From: Acidobacteriota bacterium
GTDB lineage: Bacteria; Acidobacteriota; Vicinamibacteria; Vicinamibacterales; UBA2999
Length of the DNA stretch: 64,000 nucleotides
Assembly (NCBI GenBank): GCA_947482665.1
Contig: CANKJK010000005.1
Location: 192,229-256,228, forward strand
Reading direction: 5' to 3'
Shown here in pieces: positions 25,948 through 35,477 of the stretch (its first letter is position 1; each line of letters starts with the position of its first letter). The notes beneath the pieces were generated by a model. That model was given only the letters and a program-made list of their open reading frames with translations, was not told the DNA's origin and ran no database searches. The position numbers and the translations under genes are program-made.

Positions 25948-28900
25948 TGCACGCCTCCTTCAAAAGCCGTGGAGCCTTTCCCCGCTGGCCCATCCCACTC
26001 GACCGCCCACTGCCAGGCCCCCGCCATCCCGAATTCGCCCGTGACGGTGTAGCGCCCCTTCACGGCTGTTGGCCGGATCTCGAGCCCGCCGGACATCGCC
26101 ATGCCCGGCATCGTCATGTTCGCGGTCGCGCGCACCTGCCCGACATCGATGAGCGCCGTCGCCCCCTGCCGGCGGAACTCGACGACGAACTGGTTCCTGC
26201 CCTGCGTCAGGGCCCCGCCCGGTGCCCGCAACACCACCTCGATCGGGCCGGCTGCCACGACCTGCGCGACCGGTAGTGCGTCCGGTGCGCGGGTGAGTGG
26301 CATACGTGACCAGACCGCCCGTCCCGCCACGGCCAGCACGGCCACGATGACCGCCACCACGATGCCGCGTCGCAATCCGGACGACGCCGCACCTGACGGT
26401 GCCTCACCGGGGCCAACCGGGTCCTTGCCGAGTCCGAGCTGGCGCTCGCGCAGCCACGAGAAGATCGCGGGCGTCACGATGAGCACATGGAGGAGCGAGG
26501 ACACCATGCCGCCGAGCACAGGCGTCGCCAGCGGCTTCATCACCTCGGCGCCCACACGGTGGCTCCACATGAGCGGCAGGAGTCCGGCGACCACCGTCGA
26601 CACCGTCATCACCTTGGGCCGCAGCCGGAGGAGCGCGCCTTCCATGACGGCCTCGCGCAACGCCGCGCGCGTAAGCACACCACCGAGCGCCAGGCGCTTC
26701 CGCTCCACGGCCTCTTCCAGATAGATAACCATCACCACGCCGGTCTGCACGGCGGTGCCGAAGAGCGCAATGAACCCCACCCAGACCGCCACCGAGAAGT
26801 TGTAGCCAAGCGCCCAGAGCAGGTAGACGCCTCCCGAGAGCGCGAAGGGCACCGCGAGCAGCACATGCGCCGCCTCTGCCAGAGAGCGGTAGGTCAGATA
26901 CAACAACACGAAGATCACCAGCAGGACCACCGGCAGCACGAGTTGCAGACGCGCCCGGGCCCGCTCCTGGTTCTCCCACCGTCCGCTCCAGCCGATGAAG
27001 TAGCCGGCTGGCAGCGGCACGCGGGCGGCCACGGCGGACTTCGCCTCGGTGACGAAGCCGCCGACGTCGCGCCCCTGCACATTCAGGAGCACCGTCGCCA
27101 CGAGCAGGCCGTTCTCCGACGAAATCATGGCGGGGCCACGCGTGTCGGTGAGGTGCGCAACTTGCCCCAGCGGCACCTGGAGCCCGTTGGGTCCCGCCAC
27201 CAGCACCGCCCCGAGCGCTTTCACATCGCCCCTGTGCTCGGGCCCATAGCGCACCCGGATTGGGAAGCGGCGCCGTCCCTCGATGGTGGTGCCGAGCACC
27301 GTCTCTCCGACGGCGTGCTCGATCACCGTCTGGATGTCGGCCACGCCGACGCCGTACCGGGCCGCGGCCTCGCGGTCGATCTCGATATTCAGGTACTGGC
27401 CGCTCGTGACCGGCTCGGGATAGACGCCCGCGGCGCCTGGCACGCCCGCCACCACATCCGCCACCTCACGGGCCAGTGTCTCGATGCGCGCGAGGTCCGG
27501 CCCGAACACCTTGACACCGACCTCGGAGCGGATTCCGGTGGTCAGCATGTCGATCCGGTTCACGATCGGCATCGTCCAGATATTCGAGACGCCTGGCAGC
27601 TGGGCGGCCCGGCTCATCTCGCCACGCAGATCGTCCAGTGTCTTGCCCGGCCGCCATTGATCCTTCGGCTTCAGGTGGACGATGGTTTCCGTCATATTCA
27701 GAGGCGAAGGGTCAGTCGAGGTGTCCGCGCGGCCCACCTTGGCCACCACCAGGGCGACCTCGGGCACCGCCGCGAGTGCGGCGTTCTGCTTCGCGGCAAT
27801 GGCTGTGTTTTCGTCGAGTGAAATCGACGGGTCGGCGATCGGCATGAAGAGCAGGTCGCCTTCATCGAGTGGCGGCATGAACTCGCTGCCGATGCCCCGG
27901 CCCAGCACCAGGGCTCCGGCAAACAGCAGCGCCGCGGCGCCGACGGTGAGCGCACGATGCCGAAGCGCGAACGTCAGGGCGGGCCGATAGAGCCACTGCA
28001 GCCCCCGCATGACGGGATTGCGATCCTCGGCGTGCATGCGCCCGCCCAGCAGCAGGCTGCAGAGCACGGGCACCAGCGTGACCGCCATCAACGTGGCGGC
28101 CAGCACCGCGGCCGTCTTGGTGAAGGCCAGCGGGTGAAAGAGCTTGCCTTCCTGTCCAGTCAAGGTGAACACGGGCACGAACGCCAGCAGGATGATGGCC
28201 ATCGAGAAGAAGACGGGCCGGCCCACGAGCCGCGTCGACGCACGCACGGCTTCGAGAACTTTCCGCCGGTCGGATGTATCGATACCGCGCTTCTCGATGT
28301 ATCGGAAGGCGTTCTCGGTGACGACAATCCCGGCATCGACCAGCACGCCGATGGCGATGGCAATGCCGGCCAGACTCATGATGTTGGCCGAGAAGCCCGC
28401 ATAGTGCATGGCCAGAAACGAGAGCAGGACCGCCAGCGGCAGCGGCAGCGTGACGATGAGGATCGACCGCACGTGCATCAGGAACACGATGTGCGCGAGC
28501 GTCACGAGGGCAATCTCCTCGATGAGCGCGCCGCGCAGTGTCTCGACGGCCTGCTCGATGAGTGTGGACCGGTCGTAGAAGGGGACGAGCGTCACACCCG
28601 GTGGCAGTCCGGGCTGGATCTCCGCGATGCGTGCCTTGACGGCATCGATCACGTCCTTCGTGTTGCTCCCTGACCGCGCCACGACCACGCCGCCCACCGC
28701 CTCGTGCGTGCCTTTCACGAGCGACGAGACGCGGAAGGCATTCCCGATGTGCACATCGGCGACGTCACCGACACGCAGCGGCACTCCGCCCGCGCCGCCC
28801 ACCACGACCGACCGGATATCGTCGACCGACGTCAGCAGGCCCACGCCTCGGACGATGACCCACGCGCCGTTGGACTCCAGGACGTTTCCGCCGACGTTCA

Positions 28901-29537
28901 CGTTGCTGTCGCGCACCGCCGACACCACGGCGCCGAGCGTGAGACCGTGGGCCCGGAGCCGATTCGGGTCCACGTCAATCTGGTACTGCTTCACCTGCCC
29001 GCCCACAGACGCGACCTCAGCCACGCCAGGCACGGCATTGAGCTGGTAGCGGACGAACCAGTCCTGGAGCGTGCGCAGCTCCTGCTGCGAGTGCGTCGCG
29101 CTGTCGAGCGTGTACCAGAAGACGTGGCCCACCCCTGTGGCATCCGGACCGAGCGCGGGCACCACGCCGGCGGGAAGGTTTCGTGCCACGAGCGCCATGC
29201 GTTCGAGGACACGCGAGCGGGCGAAGTAGAGGTCGACCTGGTCCTCGAACACCACGTAGACCATCGAAAACCCGAAGGCCGACTGCGAACGCACGACGCG
29301 GACGCCCGACAACCCCTGGAGATTGGTGGTCAGCGGGTAGGTGACCTGGTCTTCGACCTCCTGCGGGCTGTGCCCGGGCCAGTCGGTGAAGACGATCACC
29401 TGGTTGTCCGACAGATCGGGAATCGCGTCAATGGGTGTGGACTGCAGCGCCCACCATCCCCACCCGCCGAGTCCGAGATAGAGCGCGACCACGAGCGCGC
29501 GATGGCGCAGCGCCAGATCAATCAACCGGTCGATCAT
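25944..29537 (-). CDS. cusA: Cu(I)/Ag(I)-type heavy-metal RND pump (CusA) with C-terminal YtkA-like domain
   Basis: This 1,197-residue inner-membrane proton/metal antiporter has the RND core in residues 1 to about 1,040. The three metal-binding methionines of E. coli CusA (M573, M623, M672) have counterparts in [25 protein letters not shown] and [12 protein letters not shown], which supports Cu+/Ag+ export. The helix with [16 protein letters not shown] carries the proton-relay acidic residues. After about residue 1,045 a new membrane helix ([19 protein letters not shown]) is followed by about 110 periplasmic residues resembling YtkA/FixH domains, with [12 protein letters not shown] offering Met ligands. 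Start: ATG 29537, with GGGGG 5 bases upstream; an in-frame ATG 60 bases earlier lacks one. Confidence 0.88.
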   Translation of the reverse strand: MIDRLIDLALRHRALVVALYLGLGGWGWWALQSTPIDAIPDLSDNQVIVFTDWPGHSPQEVEDQVTYPLTTNLQGLSGVRVVRSQSAFGFSMVYVVFEDQVDLYFARSRVLERMALVARNLPAGVVPALGPDATGVGHVFWYTLDSATHSQQELRTLQDWFVRYQLNAVPGVAEVASVGGQVKQYQIDVDPNRLRAHGLTLGAVVSAVRDSNVNVGGNVLESNGAWVIVRGVGLLTSVDDIRSVVVGGAGGVPLRVGDVADVHIGNAFRVSSLVKGTHEAVGGVVVARSGSNTKDVIDAVKARIAEIQPGLPPGVTLVPFYDRSTLIEQAVETLRGALIEEIALVTLAHIVFLMHVRSILIVTLPLPLAVLLSFLAMHYAGFSANIMSLAGIAIAIGVLVDAGIVVTENAFRYIEKRGIDTSDRRKVLEAVRASTRLVGRPVFFSMAIILLAFVPVFTLTGQEGKLFHPLAFTKTAAVLAATLMAVTLVPVLCSLLLGGRMHAEDRNPVMRGLQWLYRPALTFALRHRALTVGAAALLFAGALVLGRGIGSEFMPPLDEGDLLFMPIADPSISLDENTAIAAKQNAALAAVPEVALVVAKVGRADTSTDPSPLNMTETIVHLKPKDQWRPGKTLDDLRGEMSRAAQLPGVSNIWTMPIVNRIDMLTTGIRSEVGVKVFGPDLARIETLAREVADVVAGVPGAAGVYPEPVTSGQYLNIEIDREAAARYGVGVADIQTVIEHAVGETVLGTTIEGRRRFPIRVRYGPEHRGDVKALGAVLVAGPNGLQVPLGQVAHLTDTRGPAMISSENGLLVATVLLNVQGRDVGGFVTEAKSAVAARVPLPAGYFIGWSGRWENQERARARLQLVLPVVLLVIFVLLYLTYRSLAEAAHVLLAVPFALSGGVYLLWALGYNFSVAVWVGFIALFGTAVQTGVVMVIYLEEAVERKRLALGGVLTRAALREAVMEGALLRLRPKVMTVSTVVAGLLPLMWSHRVGAEVMKPLATPVLGGMVSSLLHVLIVTPAIFSWLRERQLGLGKDPVGPGEAPSGAASSGLRRGIVVAVIVAVLAVAGRAVWSRMPLTRAPDALPVAQVVAAGPIEVVLRAPGGALTQGRNQFVVEFRRQGATALIDVGQVRATANMTMPGMAMSGGLEIRPTAVKGRYTVTGEFGMAGAWQWAVEWDGPAGKGSTAFEGGVQ

Positions 29538-29630
29538 GAGAACCCCCGTGTGAGACGCGGGCGCACCAGTGGATGCGCGCCGCCGTACCCAGGCCACAGG
29601 CCCACGTACGCAGTGATCCTGACGCGGGGT

Positions 29631-30035
29631 TTAGAGGAGGAAGACCGAGAAGAGGAGATGGGGCGCGACCGTGCGGCGCCTGACGGGGCTCGACCGCGGC
29701 GAGGTCTCGACACGGACGATCGACATCGCCAGATACGCCGCGACAGGTGCGGGCTCCAGCACCACCGTGACCGCAGGAGCGGCCAGTGAGGTGGGCGGGA
29801 GCGGTTCCGAGGAGTCAGGCGCCAGCGTGCAGCAGGGCGGCAGCGTGTTGTGCCGGGTGGCCCCAGTGCGAGCGGAGGCGGCATGGGGGGCATGCGCGGG
29901 GCACTGGCTCACCGTCTTGCAGCACGCCATCGCCGTTTCCGCGGCCAGGAGCACCGCATCCGACAGCCCGGACGCTCCCACGGCGAAGACCGCGAGAGCG
30001 ACCGCGACGACGTGCCGGCGGAGCCGTCCCTTCAC
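29631..30035 (-). CDS. Small Cys-rich exported protein heading the copper operon
   Basis: About 134 residues when started at GTG 30035. That start has CATAAT exactly 6 bases upstream (30047-30042), as at three other genes here, and it avoids overlap with the divergent gene. The N terminus VKGRLRRHVVAVALAVFAVGASGLSDAVLLAA looks like a signal peptide. Cysteines occur as MACCKTVSQCPAH and LPPCCTL, and a C-terminal hydrophobic patch VAPHLLFSVFLL ends the protein. I recognise no family. Its place 93 bp before CusA and its CC/CxxxxC/His motifs suggest periplasmic metal binding or sensing in the Cus system, which is inference. Confidence 0.6.
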   Translation of the reverse strand: MKGRLRRHVVAVALAVFAVGASGLSDAVLLAAETAMACCKTVSQCPAHAPHAASARTGATRHNTLPPCCTLAPDSSEPLPPTSLAAPAVTVVLEPAPVAAYLAMSIVRVETSPRSSPVRRRTVAPHLLFSVFLL

Positions 30036-30108
30036 ACTCCCATTATGCACCTCGGCACCAACAGGCAAGCTCATGCGTGCGCAGGGCGGTGGTACCATCC
30101 CTCTCCGC

Positions 30109-32904
30109 ATGGTTCCCTCGCTCTACGGAGCGTTCTTCCTCTCCGGCTGCTCGGCGCTCATTTTCGAAGCGCTCTGGTTCCGCCAGGCGGGCCTGGCCTT
30201 CGGCAACAGCGTCTGGGCGTCGAGCCTCGTGCTGGCCGGCTTCATGGCCGGGATGGCCGCCGGCAACCTCATCGCCACGCGGATCGGTGACCGCGTGCGG
30301 CGGCCGCTGGCCATCTACGCCCGCGCGGAGGCGGTCGTGGCGCTCTCCGGCCTCGCGCTGGTGCTGCTCCTGCCCGCGATGGGCGCGGTGCTCGCTCCGA
30401 TCCTCCGCCCGCTCTCCGGTCATCTGCCACTCCTGAACCTCGTGCGGCTGCTCCTGGCCTTCGTGCTGCTGCTGGTGCCCTCGACGGCCATGGGGCTCAC
30501 GCTGCCGCTGCTCAGCCGCGTGCTCTCGGGCCAGCCCGGGAGGTTCGGCACGGTGCTCGGCCAGCTGTATGGCTGGAACACGGCGGGTGCCGTGGCGGGC
30601 GTAGCCGTCACCGAGTTCGTGCTCGTGAAGTGGCTGGGCATCCGCGGCACGGCCATCACCGCGGCGCTGCTCAGCCTCGCGGTGGCCGCCCTCGCCATGG
30701 CGCTCGACCGCCGGTGGACGCCGACGGAGCCGGCCGCCGAGCCCGTCGCGACACGCGTCCCCTCTGAGTGGCTGCTCGCGTCCTTCGGCGCCGGCCTGGC
30801 GCTGCTCGCGCTCGAAGTGCTGTGGTTCCGGCTGCTGCTCCTCGCGGCGATGAGCTACTCCAGCACCTTTGCCGTGATGCTCGGCACCGTCCTGGCCGGC
30901 ATCGCCGTGGGTGGGCTCGGCGCCGGGCTCGCGCTCCGGCGCTGGCCCGACGCGCACGCCTACACCGGTCCGGCGCTCTGGGCCGCGGGCGCGCTCGGCG
31001 TGGGTTCCTACGCCCTCTTCCTCTGGCGCATGACGGCGCTGTCGGCGCAGCTGGTCACGGCGGCCCAGGCGGTGTTCGCGCTGGGCGTGATCCTGATGCT
31101 CCCCGTCTCGCTGGTGTCCGGGGCGGTCTTCACGCTCGCGGGCGCGGGGCTGCGCGCCAGCAGCCGGTCGGACGCGGACGCCGCCGGCACGCTCGCCTTC
31201 GTCAACACGCTCGGCTCGGCGATCGGGTCGCTCGTCGGCGGGTTCGTATTGCTGCCGCTCCTGGGCATGGAGCGCGCCGTGTTCGCCGTTGCCGTCCTCT
31301 ATGCGCTGACGGGTGCGATGCTCTGGGCTCAGACGGCCGCGCGCCGGACCCACGCCATCGCCGCACTGGTCGTGGTCGTCGCCGCGCTCGCGGCCTTTCC
31401 CTTCGGGGGGCTGATGACCCGGCTGCAGCGCTTCCCGGTCGAGCGCTACGCCGCCCTGCGCGGCACGCCGGCCGCCCGGGCCGCCAGGGTCGAAGGCATC
31501 ACGGAGGGCGTGGCCGAAACGCTCATCTATCTGAAGGCGCCCATCCTCCGCGAGGTCAGCACGCATGCGCTCTACGTGAACGCCACGTCCATGGCGGACA
31601 CGGACTGGGAGTCGCGGCGCTACATGAAGCTGTACGTCTACTGGCCGGTGGCGATGCACCCGCACCTGAAGAAGAGCCTGCTCATCGCCTACGGCGTGGG
31701 CAACACCGCCAAGGCGATGACAGACACGCCGGGGCTGGAGCAGATCGACGTCGTCGACATCTCCAAGGACGTGCTCGCGGGCAGCAGCATCGTCTACCCC
31801 AAGGACACGGAGAATCCGCTGCGCGACCCGCGCGTCCGGATCCACGTCGAGGACGGTCGCTACTTCCTCCAGACCACGACGGACCGGTTCGACCTGATCA
31901 CGTCCGAACCACCTCCACCTCGCAGCGCGGGCGTCGTCAATCTCTACACGCGCGAGTACTTCCAGTTGATCCGGTCACGGCTCGCCGAAGGCGGCATGGC
32001 GGCCTACTGGCTGCCCACCCACGCCGTGGCCAGCGACGTCAGCCGTTCGATTATCCGCTCCTTCTGCGACGCCTTTGACGACTGCACGCTGTGGCACGGC
32101 ATCGCGAGCGAGCTGATGCTCATCGGCACGCGTGGCGCCACGGGACCTGTGACGCTGGAGCACGTGTTTGCCCAGTGGCAGAACCGGCCGGTGCTGCGCG
32201 AGCTGCGCGCCCTCGGGTTCGAGCGGCCAGAACAGCTCGGCGCGCTCTTCATCGGCGACGTGACCTATCTGCGCCGGATCTCGGCTGGCGTGGAGCCTCT
32301 GGTCGACGACCGCCCGCGCCGGATCGATGACCGGCCCACCTCCGCCGAGGCCGAGGCCGCGCTCGTCGCCGACATGCTGGACGCCGAGGCGTGCCGTGCG
32401 CGCTTCCGTGCGAGTCCCTTCGTCGCGCGCCTGTGGCCGCCCGAGCTCATCGAGGCGTCACTGCCCTTCTTCGAGTTCCAGAGCCTGACCAACCGTGGCG
32501 CCACGCCAGGCCAGGAGGCCATGGACTCGGTGCACCGCATCCTCACCGGCTCGGCACTCAAAACTCCTGTGCTCTGGCTCCTTGGCAGCAACGCCGACCT
32601 CCAGCGGGGCGTGGAGATCGCCACCGCCTCCGAGCTCGGACAGGCGCCGATGCAGTTTCACCTGGGCGTCCGCCTCATTTCGGAGCGCAGCTACGCCGCC
32701 GCGGCCAGTGCCTTCGGGAGAGCCGAAGCGGAACCGGGGCTCCACGAACGCTCGTTCGGCCTGCGCCTCTATTCGCTGTGTCTCGCGGGCCAGGCCGAGG
32801 ATGCCCGCGCCCTGGCCGCGAGCCGGCGCGGCGACATCAGCGCGCACCCGTTCTGGGGGTGGCTCGACCGCACATGCCACGTGCTGCCTGCGTCGCAACC
32901 ATGA
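30109..32904 (+). CDS. MFS-like membrane protein fused to spermidine-synthase domain
   Basis: This 931-residue protein has 12 or more membrane helices in residues 1 to about 430 (starting LYGAFFLSGCSALIFEALWF) and a spermidine synthase-like Rossmann domain about 470-720 (KSLLIAYGVGNTAKAMTD, IDVVDISKDVLAGS, RVRIHVEDGRYFLQTT, DLITSEPPPPRSAG). Tyr in NLYTREYF matches the family. A helical C-terminal part of about 200 residues resembles TPR-like repeats (YAAAASAFGRAEAEPGLHERS). The motif GVGNT replaces the usual GGGDG, so true polyamine synthesis is doubtful. The start is uncertain: ATG 30109 or in-frame 30073. The stop overlaps the next ATG (ATGA), coupling it to the NamZ-like gene. Confidence 0.83.
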   Translation: MVPSLYGAFFLSGCSALIFEALWFRQAGLAFGNSVWASSLVLAGFMAGMAAGNLIATRIGDRVRRPLAIYARAEAVVALSGLALVLLLPAMGAVLAPILRPLSGHLPLLNLVRLLLAFVLLLVPSTAMGLTLPLLSRVLSGQPGRFGTVLGQLYGWNTAGAVAGVAVTEFVLVKWLGIRGTAITAALLSLAVAALAMALDRRWTPTEPAAEPVATRVPSEWLLASFGAGLALLALEVLWFRLLLLAAMSYSSTFAVMLGTVLAGIAVGGLGAGLALRRWPDAHAYTGPALWAAGALGVGSYALFLWRMTALSAQLVTAAQAVFALGVILMLPVSLVSGAVFTLAGAGLRASSRSDADAAGTLAFVNTLGSAIGSLVGGFVLLPLLGMERAVFAVAVLYALTGAMLWAQTAARRTHAIAALVVVVAALAAFPFGGLMTRLQRFPVERYAALRGTPAARAARVEGITEGVAETLIYLKAPILREVSTHALYVNATSMADTDWESRRYMKLYVYWPVAMHPHLKKSLLIAYGVGNTAKAMTDTPGLEQIDVVDISKDVLAGSSIVYPKDTENPLRDPRVRIHVEDGRYFLQTTTDRFDLITSEPPPPRSAGVVNLYTREYFQLIRSRLAEGGMAAYWLPTHAVASDVSRSIIRSFCDAFDDCTLWHGIASELMLIGTRGATGPVTLEHVFAQWQNRPVLRELRALGFERPEQLGALFIGDVTYLRRISAGVEPLVDDRPRRIDDRPTSAEAEAALVADMLDAEACRARFRASPFVARLWPPELIEASLPFFEFQSLTNRGATPGQEAMDSVHRILTGSALKTPVLWLLGSNADLQRGVEIATASELGQAPMQFHLGVRLISERSYAAAASAFGRAEAEPGLHERSFGLRLYSLCLAGQAEDARALAASRRGDISAHPFWGWLDRTCHVLPASQP

Positions 32905-34097
32905 CCACGCCTGCCTCCTCAGCCACGTCCACGCCGGTCACAACACTCGGCAGCGACACGCTGCTCGCCTCTGGACGGTTGCGCGGGCTCCGCGCCGGCG
33001 TCGTCTGCAATCACGCCTCGGTGGACGGCCGCCTCCAGCATCTGGTGGATCGCTTCGCCGCGACCGAGGGCGTCACGCTCGGGGCCATCTTCGGCCCGCA
33101 GCACGGCTTCCGGTCTGACGTGCAGGACAACATGATCGAGACCGCGCACGGCGAGGATGCGCAGCGCCGCGTGCCGGTCTACTCGCTCTACAGCGAGACG
33201 CGCGAACCCACCGCCGAGATGCTCAAGGGCCTCGACGTGCTCGTCGTCGACCTGCAGGATGTGGGCGCCCGGATCTACACCTACATCTACACACTGGCCA
33301 ACTGCCTGCGCGCGTGCCGGCGGCACGGCGTCCCCGTCATCGTGTGCGACCGGCCCAATCCCATCGGCGGCGTGGCCATCGAGGGTGCGAGCCTCACGGC
33401 GGGCTGTGAATCGTTTGTCGGGCAGTTCCCGATTCCGATGCGTCACGGTATGACCATCGCGGAGCTGGCGCGGCTCTTCAACGAGGCGTTCGGGCTCGGC
33501 GCCACGCTGGACGTGGTGCCGCTCAGCGGGTGGACGCGGCCGATGTTCGCGGATGAGACGGGGCTGCCATGGGTCATGCCGTCGCCCAACATGCCGACGC
33601 TCGAGACCGCTGTCGTCTACCCCGGCACGGTGCTCTTTGAAGGCACGATGCTCTCCGAGGGTCGCGGCACCACGCGCCCCTTCGAGCTGGTGGGCCTGCC
33701 TGGCATTGACGCGGAGCGCTTCGCGGATGCGATGAATGCCGAAGGCCACCGGGGCGCGTTCTTCCGGCCGGCCGTCTTCGAGCCCACCTTCCAGAAGCAC
33801 GCGCGCACCACGTGCGGTGGCTGCCAGATCCACGTACTCGACCGCGAGGCCTTCAGGCCCGTTGAAGTCGGCGTGGCACTCATCGCGCAGTTCCGGCGGA
33901 TGGCACCGGGGCACTTCGCCTGGCGGAAGCCCCCGTACGAGTACGAGCACGAGAAGGAGCCCTTCGACATCCTCGCCGGCTCGCCGGAACTCCGGCTGCA
34001 GATTGAGCGCGGCGTGCCCGTGCCGGAGATCGCGGCCGGGTGGCGCGAGGACGAAGCCGCCTTCGCGCGCCTCCGCCAGCCCTTCCTGCTGTACTGA
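32901..34097 (+). CDS. DUF1343/NamZ-family exo-beta-N-acetylmuramidase-like protein
   Basis: This 398-residue protein has the DUF1343 signature throughout: GVVCNHASVDGRLQHLVDRF, LGAIFGPQHGFRSDVQDNM, VPVYSLYSETREPTAEML, VVDLQDVGARIYTYIYTL, VCDRPNPIGG and FEGTMLSEGRGTTRPFE. Family members (NamZ) remove terminal N-acetylmuramic acid from peptidoglycan fragments and are used in cell-wall recycling. There is no clear signal peptide at the chosen ATG (MTTPASSATSTPVTT), which suggests a cytosolic enzyme, unlike secreted NamZ. It is translationally coupled to the membrane spermidine-synthase fusion. That pairing has no obvious biochemical reason. Confidence 0.85.
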   Translation: MTTPASSATSTPVTTLGSDTLLASGRLRGLRAGVVCNHASVDGRLQHLVDRFAATEGVTLGAIFGPQHGFRSDVQDNMIETAHGEDAQRRVPVYSLYSETREPTAEMLKGLDVLVVDLQDVGARIYTYIYTLANCLRACRRHGVPVIVCDRPNPIGGVAIEGASLTAGCESFVGQFPIPMRHGMTIAELARLFNEAFGLGATLDVVPLSGWTRPMFADETGLPWVMPSPNMPTLETAVVYPGTVLFEGTMLSEGRGTTRPFELVGLPGIDAERFADAMNAEGHRGAFFRPAVFEPTFQKHARTTCGGCQIHVLDREAFRPVEVGVALIAQFRRMAPGHFAWRKPPYEYEHEKEPFDILAGSPELRLQIERGVPVPEIAAGWREDEAAFARLRQPFLLY

Positions 34098-34101
34098 GCT
34101 C

Positions 34102-34965
34102 CTACGAGCGCGTCTTCGCCAGACCGGGGATCTCCACCGGGCCCTCGGGCACCAGATGGTTGGCCGTCAGGTGCGCCGTCAGGAGCGCCAGCGCATCCTC
34201 AGGTGTGTCGGCGCGCTGAATCAGCGACTGATCCTCGGCGGCAATCGCGCCCCACTCTTCCATCGGGTCGAGCTTCACGACTTCGTCCCAGTACTCGGAG
34301 CCGTAGAGGATGATCTGGATCCGGCGATCGAGCTTCTGGGTCTGCACGAGCGTCAGCAGCTCGAACATCTCGTCGAGAGTGCCGAAGCCGCCCGGAAACA
34401 CCACGAGCGCCTTCGCCAGGTACGCGAACCAGAACTTCCGCATGAAGAAGTAGTGGAACTCGAAGCCCAGTCCGTCGCTGATGTACCGGTTGGCGCCCTG
34501 CTCGAAGGGCAGCCGGATGTTGAGGCCGATGGACTTGCCGCCCGCCTCGAAGGCGCCGCGGTTGGCCGCCTCCATGATGCCAGGGCCGCCGCCGGAGCAG
34601 ACGACGAACCGATCGTGCTCACTGTCGAGCGACTTTGCCCAGGTGGTGAGCATGCCGGTGAGCGTCCGGCAGTCCTCGTAGTAGCGCGACCACGCGACGG
34701 CTTTCTCGGCCTTCCGCAGTTGCGTCTCATAGGCCGTGTCGCCCGGCCTGGGCTGATTGCGCAGCCGCACGAGCGCCTCGTTGGCCTCGATGTGACTCTG
34801 CACGCGGGCGGACCCGAAGAACGCCACGGTATCGTGGATATGCTGTTCAGTGAACCGTTTCAGCGGTTCGAGATACTCCGCCAGGATGCGGATCGGCCGC
34901 GCGTCATCACTTTCAAGAAACACGCGGTCGAGGTAGGCGAGCGTCTGCGGGTCCATCACCGCCAT
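34102..34965 (-). CDS. LOG family protein (TIGR00730-like nucleotide phosphoribohydrolase)
   Basis: This 287-residue cytosolic protein has the two LOG motifs: GGGPGIMEAANRGA (with the catalytic-region Arg/Glu) and PGGFGTLDEMFE. Such enzymes remove ribose 5-phosphate from purine nucleotides; the plant/actinobacterial members activate cytokinins. It is longer than minimal LOG proteins by about 90 N-terminal residues that include a helical region (DPQTLAYLDRVFLESDDARPI...). The start is ATG 34965, or ATG 34956 just inside. It is convergent with NamZ (4-bp gap) and divergent from the SRPBCC gene. Confidence 0.87.
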   Translation of the reverse strand: MAVMDPQTLAYLDRVFLESDDARPIRILAEYLEPLKRFTEQHIHDTVAFFGSARVQSHIEANEALVRLRNQPRPGDTAYETQLRKAEKAVAWSRYYEDCRTLTGMLTTWAKSLDSEHDRFVVCSGGGPGIMEAANRGAFEAGGKSIGLNIRLPFEQGANRYISDGLGFEFHYFFMRKFWFAYLAKALVVFPGGFGTLDEMFELLTLVQTQKLDRRIQIILYGSEYWDEVVKLDPMEEWGAIAAEDQSLIQRADTPEDALALLTAHLTANHLVPEGPVEIPGLAKTRS

Positions 34966-34988
34966 TTTGCTATGATTCAGCGCCTCAC

Positions 34989-35477
34989 ATGACCGACTTC
35001 ACGGCAGACATGCTCATCATCGCGCCGCCCGCCGCGGTGCTCGACGCCTTTTTCGACGCCACGGCGCTCACCACCTGGTGGGAGGTCAAGCGGTCGCTGT
35101 GCGTCCCGCGGCCGCTCGGCAGCTACGCCGTGGAGTGGGAATCCACCGAGTGGAAGGACCCGATCCTGGGGCGCCTCGGTGGCGCGCTCCACGGGATGGT
35201 GATGGAGTACAAGCCCGGGCGCGAATTCTTTCTCGCGGACGCCTTCTGGCTGCCGCCGGACGGCGCCCCCATCGGGCCGATGGCCCTCGAGGTGCGGGTC
35301 TCGCGCCACGCCTGGGGCTCGCAGCTGCACGTCCGCCAGTCGGGCTTCGAGGAAAGCCCCCGGTGGCGCCGCTACTACGAGGTCATCACGCCGGGCTGGG
35401 AACGCGCGCTCACGCTGCTCAAGGACCTTCTCGAGGGCAAGCTCGCCCCGACCAGACCTACAGCCGCTGGAGCTTGA
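34989..35477 (+). CDS. SRPBCC (AHSA1-like) domain protein
   Basis: This 162-residue START/Bet v1-fold protein has the N-terminal ADMLIIAPPAAVLDAFFDATALTTWWEVKR strand-helix pattern and the C-terminal helix GWERALTLLKDLLEGKLA. It probably binds a hydrophobic ligand in the cytosol; the substrate is unknown. A TATGAT box lies 12 bases upstream of the ATG. The last 20 bp overlap the 3' end of the convergent pyruvate kinase gene. Confidence 0.8.
   Translation: MTDFTADMLIIAPPAAVLDAFFDATALTTWWEVKRSLCVPRPLGSYAVEWESTEWKDPILGRLGGALHGMVMEYKPGREFFLADAFWLPPDGAPIGPMALEVRVSRHAWGSQLHVRQSGFEESPRWRRYYEVITPGWERALTLLKDLLEGKLAPTRPTAAGA

Noticed and set aside
30043..31845. 600-codon minus-strand open frame
   Set aside because: It is antisense to the membrane spermidine-synthase fusion; its Glu/Arg/Gln-rich composition is a frame shadow.
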